Origin: Actinobacteria bacterium 69-20
GTDB taxonomy: Bacteria > Actinomycetota > Actinomycetes > Mycobacteriales > Nakamurellaceae
Length of the DNA: 64,000 bases
Direction of reading: 5' to 3'
NCBI GenBank assembly: GCA_001897425.1
Contig: MKSW01000036.1
Span: 17,575-81,574 of the forward strand
Part shown: in pieces, positions 62,939-64,000 of the stretch
Numbering within the stretch: the first letter of the stretch is position 1
Layout of the letters: each line of letters begins with the position of its first letter
Translations under genes and position numbers: made by a program
The notes under the pieces: model-generated
Seen by the model: the letters and a program-made list of their open reading frames with translations, nothing else
Told to the model about the DNA's origin: nothing
The model's database searches: none

Positions 62939-64000
62939 ATGGGCCTTTCGACGCTGGCCGGAGACGAAATCGACTCCGGGCCCATCGACGTACGCCCGAC
63001 CCCCGCGGCGATCCTGGCGACGACCGTCTCGGCCGCCCTGCGCGCCGCCGCGGCGGTGGTGGCCGGACTAGCGCTGGTGTCCGGTGCGGCGCTCGTGCTG
63101 TGGGCGGTGACGCCGGGCGACGGCTCGGACTCCTCCGTCGCGCTGCGCGGCGGCGCCGTGGCGTTCGCCGCCGCGCACTTCCTGCCCGTGTCCTTCTCCG
63201 GCGTCGCAGTGACCATCAAGCCGCTGCTGCTGACCGGCCTCATGATCGCCGTCATCGCGACCTCGGCCGGGCGCGCCCGGATGGTCCGCGGGCGGCTGCT
63301 CGAAGCGCTGCATGCGAGCGTCTTCGTCCTGTTCTACGCCGTGGGCGTCGACGTGGCGAGCGCGCTCCTCGCCCCGCGCGGCACCGTCGAACCCGGCCTG
63401 GCAGCACCGCTGATCGTGGCGGCGGTGGGCGCCGTGCTGGCGTTGGCCTTCCATCCGAGCGCGTGGCGGGCATCGTGGCGTGATCGCGCTCCGGGCTGGC
63501 TGCAGATCGGGCTGCGGGCAGGCGTCACCGCTCTCGGATCGCTGCTGACGATCGGCGCCGTCGTGCTACTGATCGGTCTCGTCGCCGCGTTCCCACACGT
63601 CGTCCGCATCGCCGAGCTGACCGTCCGCTCTCCGGGCGACGCGCTCGGGATGGCGCTGCTCTGCCTTGCGCTGCTGCCGAATGCCGTGCTCGCGGCCGTC
63701 GGCTACGTGAGCGGTGCGGGGTTCGCCATCGGAGACGCGCACTTCTCGCCCCTCGCCGTGCACCAGGCGGACCTGCCGGCCGTTCCGCTCCTCGCCGCCA
63801 CGCCCGACCACGCCCTGTCGGCGGGGTCCTGGGCCATACTCGCCGGCCCCGTTCTCGCGGCGGTGCTGGCGGGCATCGTGATCGTGCGGGAGAGCGAAGA
63901 CCGGTGGACGCGGCTCATCGGCTGCGGCGCGGCCGCCGTGTGCGTGGGGCTGCTGTGCGCGGCGCTGGTCGGCGCCGCTGGCGGCGGCGTGGCCGGCGGG
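62939..64000 (+). CDS. Polytopic membrane protein downstream of sucD, PerM/DUF6350-like (truncated by window end)
   Basis: Open frame MGLSTLAGDEIDSGPIDVRPTPAAILATTVSAALRAAAAVVAGLALVSGAALVLWAV... to the window end; sucCD-linked position as Rv0955 in M. tuberculosis. Confidence 0.8.
   Translation, partial: MGLSTLAGDEIDSGPIDVRPTPAAILATTVSAALRAAAAVVAGLALVSGAALVLWAVTPGDGSDSSVALRGGAVAFAAAHFLPVSFSGVAVTIKPLLLTGLMIAVIATSAGRARMVRGRLLEALHASVFVLFYAVGVDVASALLAPRGTVEPGLAAPLIVAAVGAVLALAFHPSAWRASWRDRAPGWLQIGLRAGVTALGSLLTIGAVVLLIGLVAAFPHVVRIAELTVRSPGDALGMALLCLALLPNAVLAAVGYVSGAGFAIGDAHFSPLAVHQADLPAVPLLAATPDHALSAGSWAILAGPVLAAVLAGIVIVRESEDRWTRLIGCGAAAVCVGLLCAALVGAAGGGVAGG

Overview
High-GC actinobacterial chromosomal window. 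Gene order (infA-rpmJ-rpsM-rpsK-rpsD-rpoA-rplQ-truA; groES-groEL-whiB3; guaB-guaB3-guaA; chorismate mutase-pcrA; sucC-sucD-PerM-like) fits Mycobacteriales (Corynebacteriales). Most genes are housekeeping: ribosomal proteins, glmM/glmS, alr, tsaE/tsaB/rimI/tsaD, an oligopeptide ABC transporter, GMP synthesis and succinyl-CoA synthetase. No rRNA, tRNA, CRISPR array or transposase was recognised. The main non-gene signal is a short dispersed motif, core TATGACG (extended roughly CCGRG-TATGACG-NN-GTTCGCGG). I count about 28 copies on both strands, in intergenic gaps and inside genes, often in low-complexity in-frame insertions of housekeeping proteins. A back-of-envelope expectation is about 3. 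Second, a 42-bp exact duplication of the 3' end of an atypical response-regulator gene brackets a ~3.9 kb segment carrying only a large secreted S8-like peptidase, which looks like an att-type insertion. That peptidase has sedolisin-like rather than canonical subtilisin active-site motifs. Several intergenic regions carry long, nearly perfect inverted repeats.
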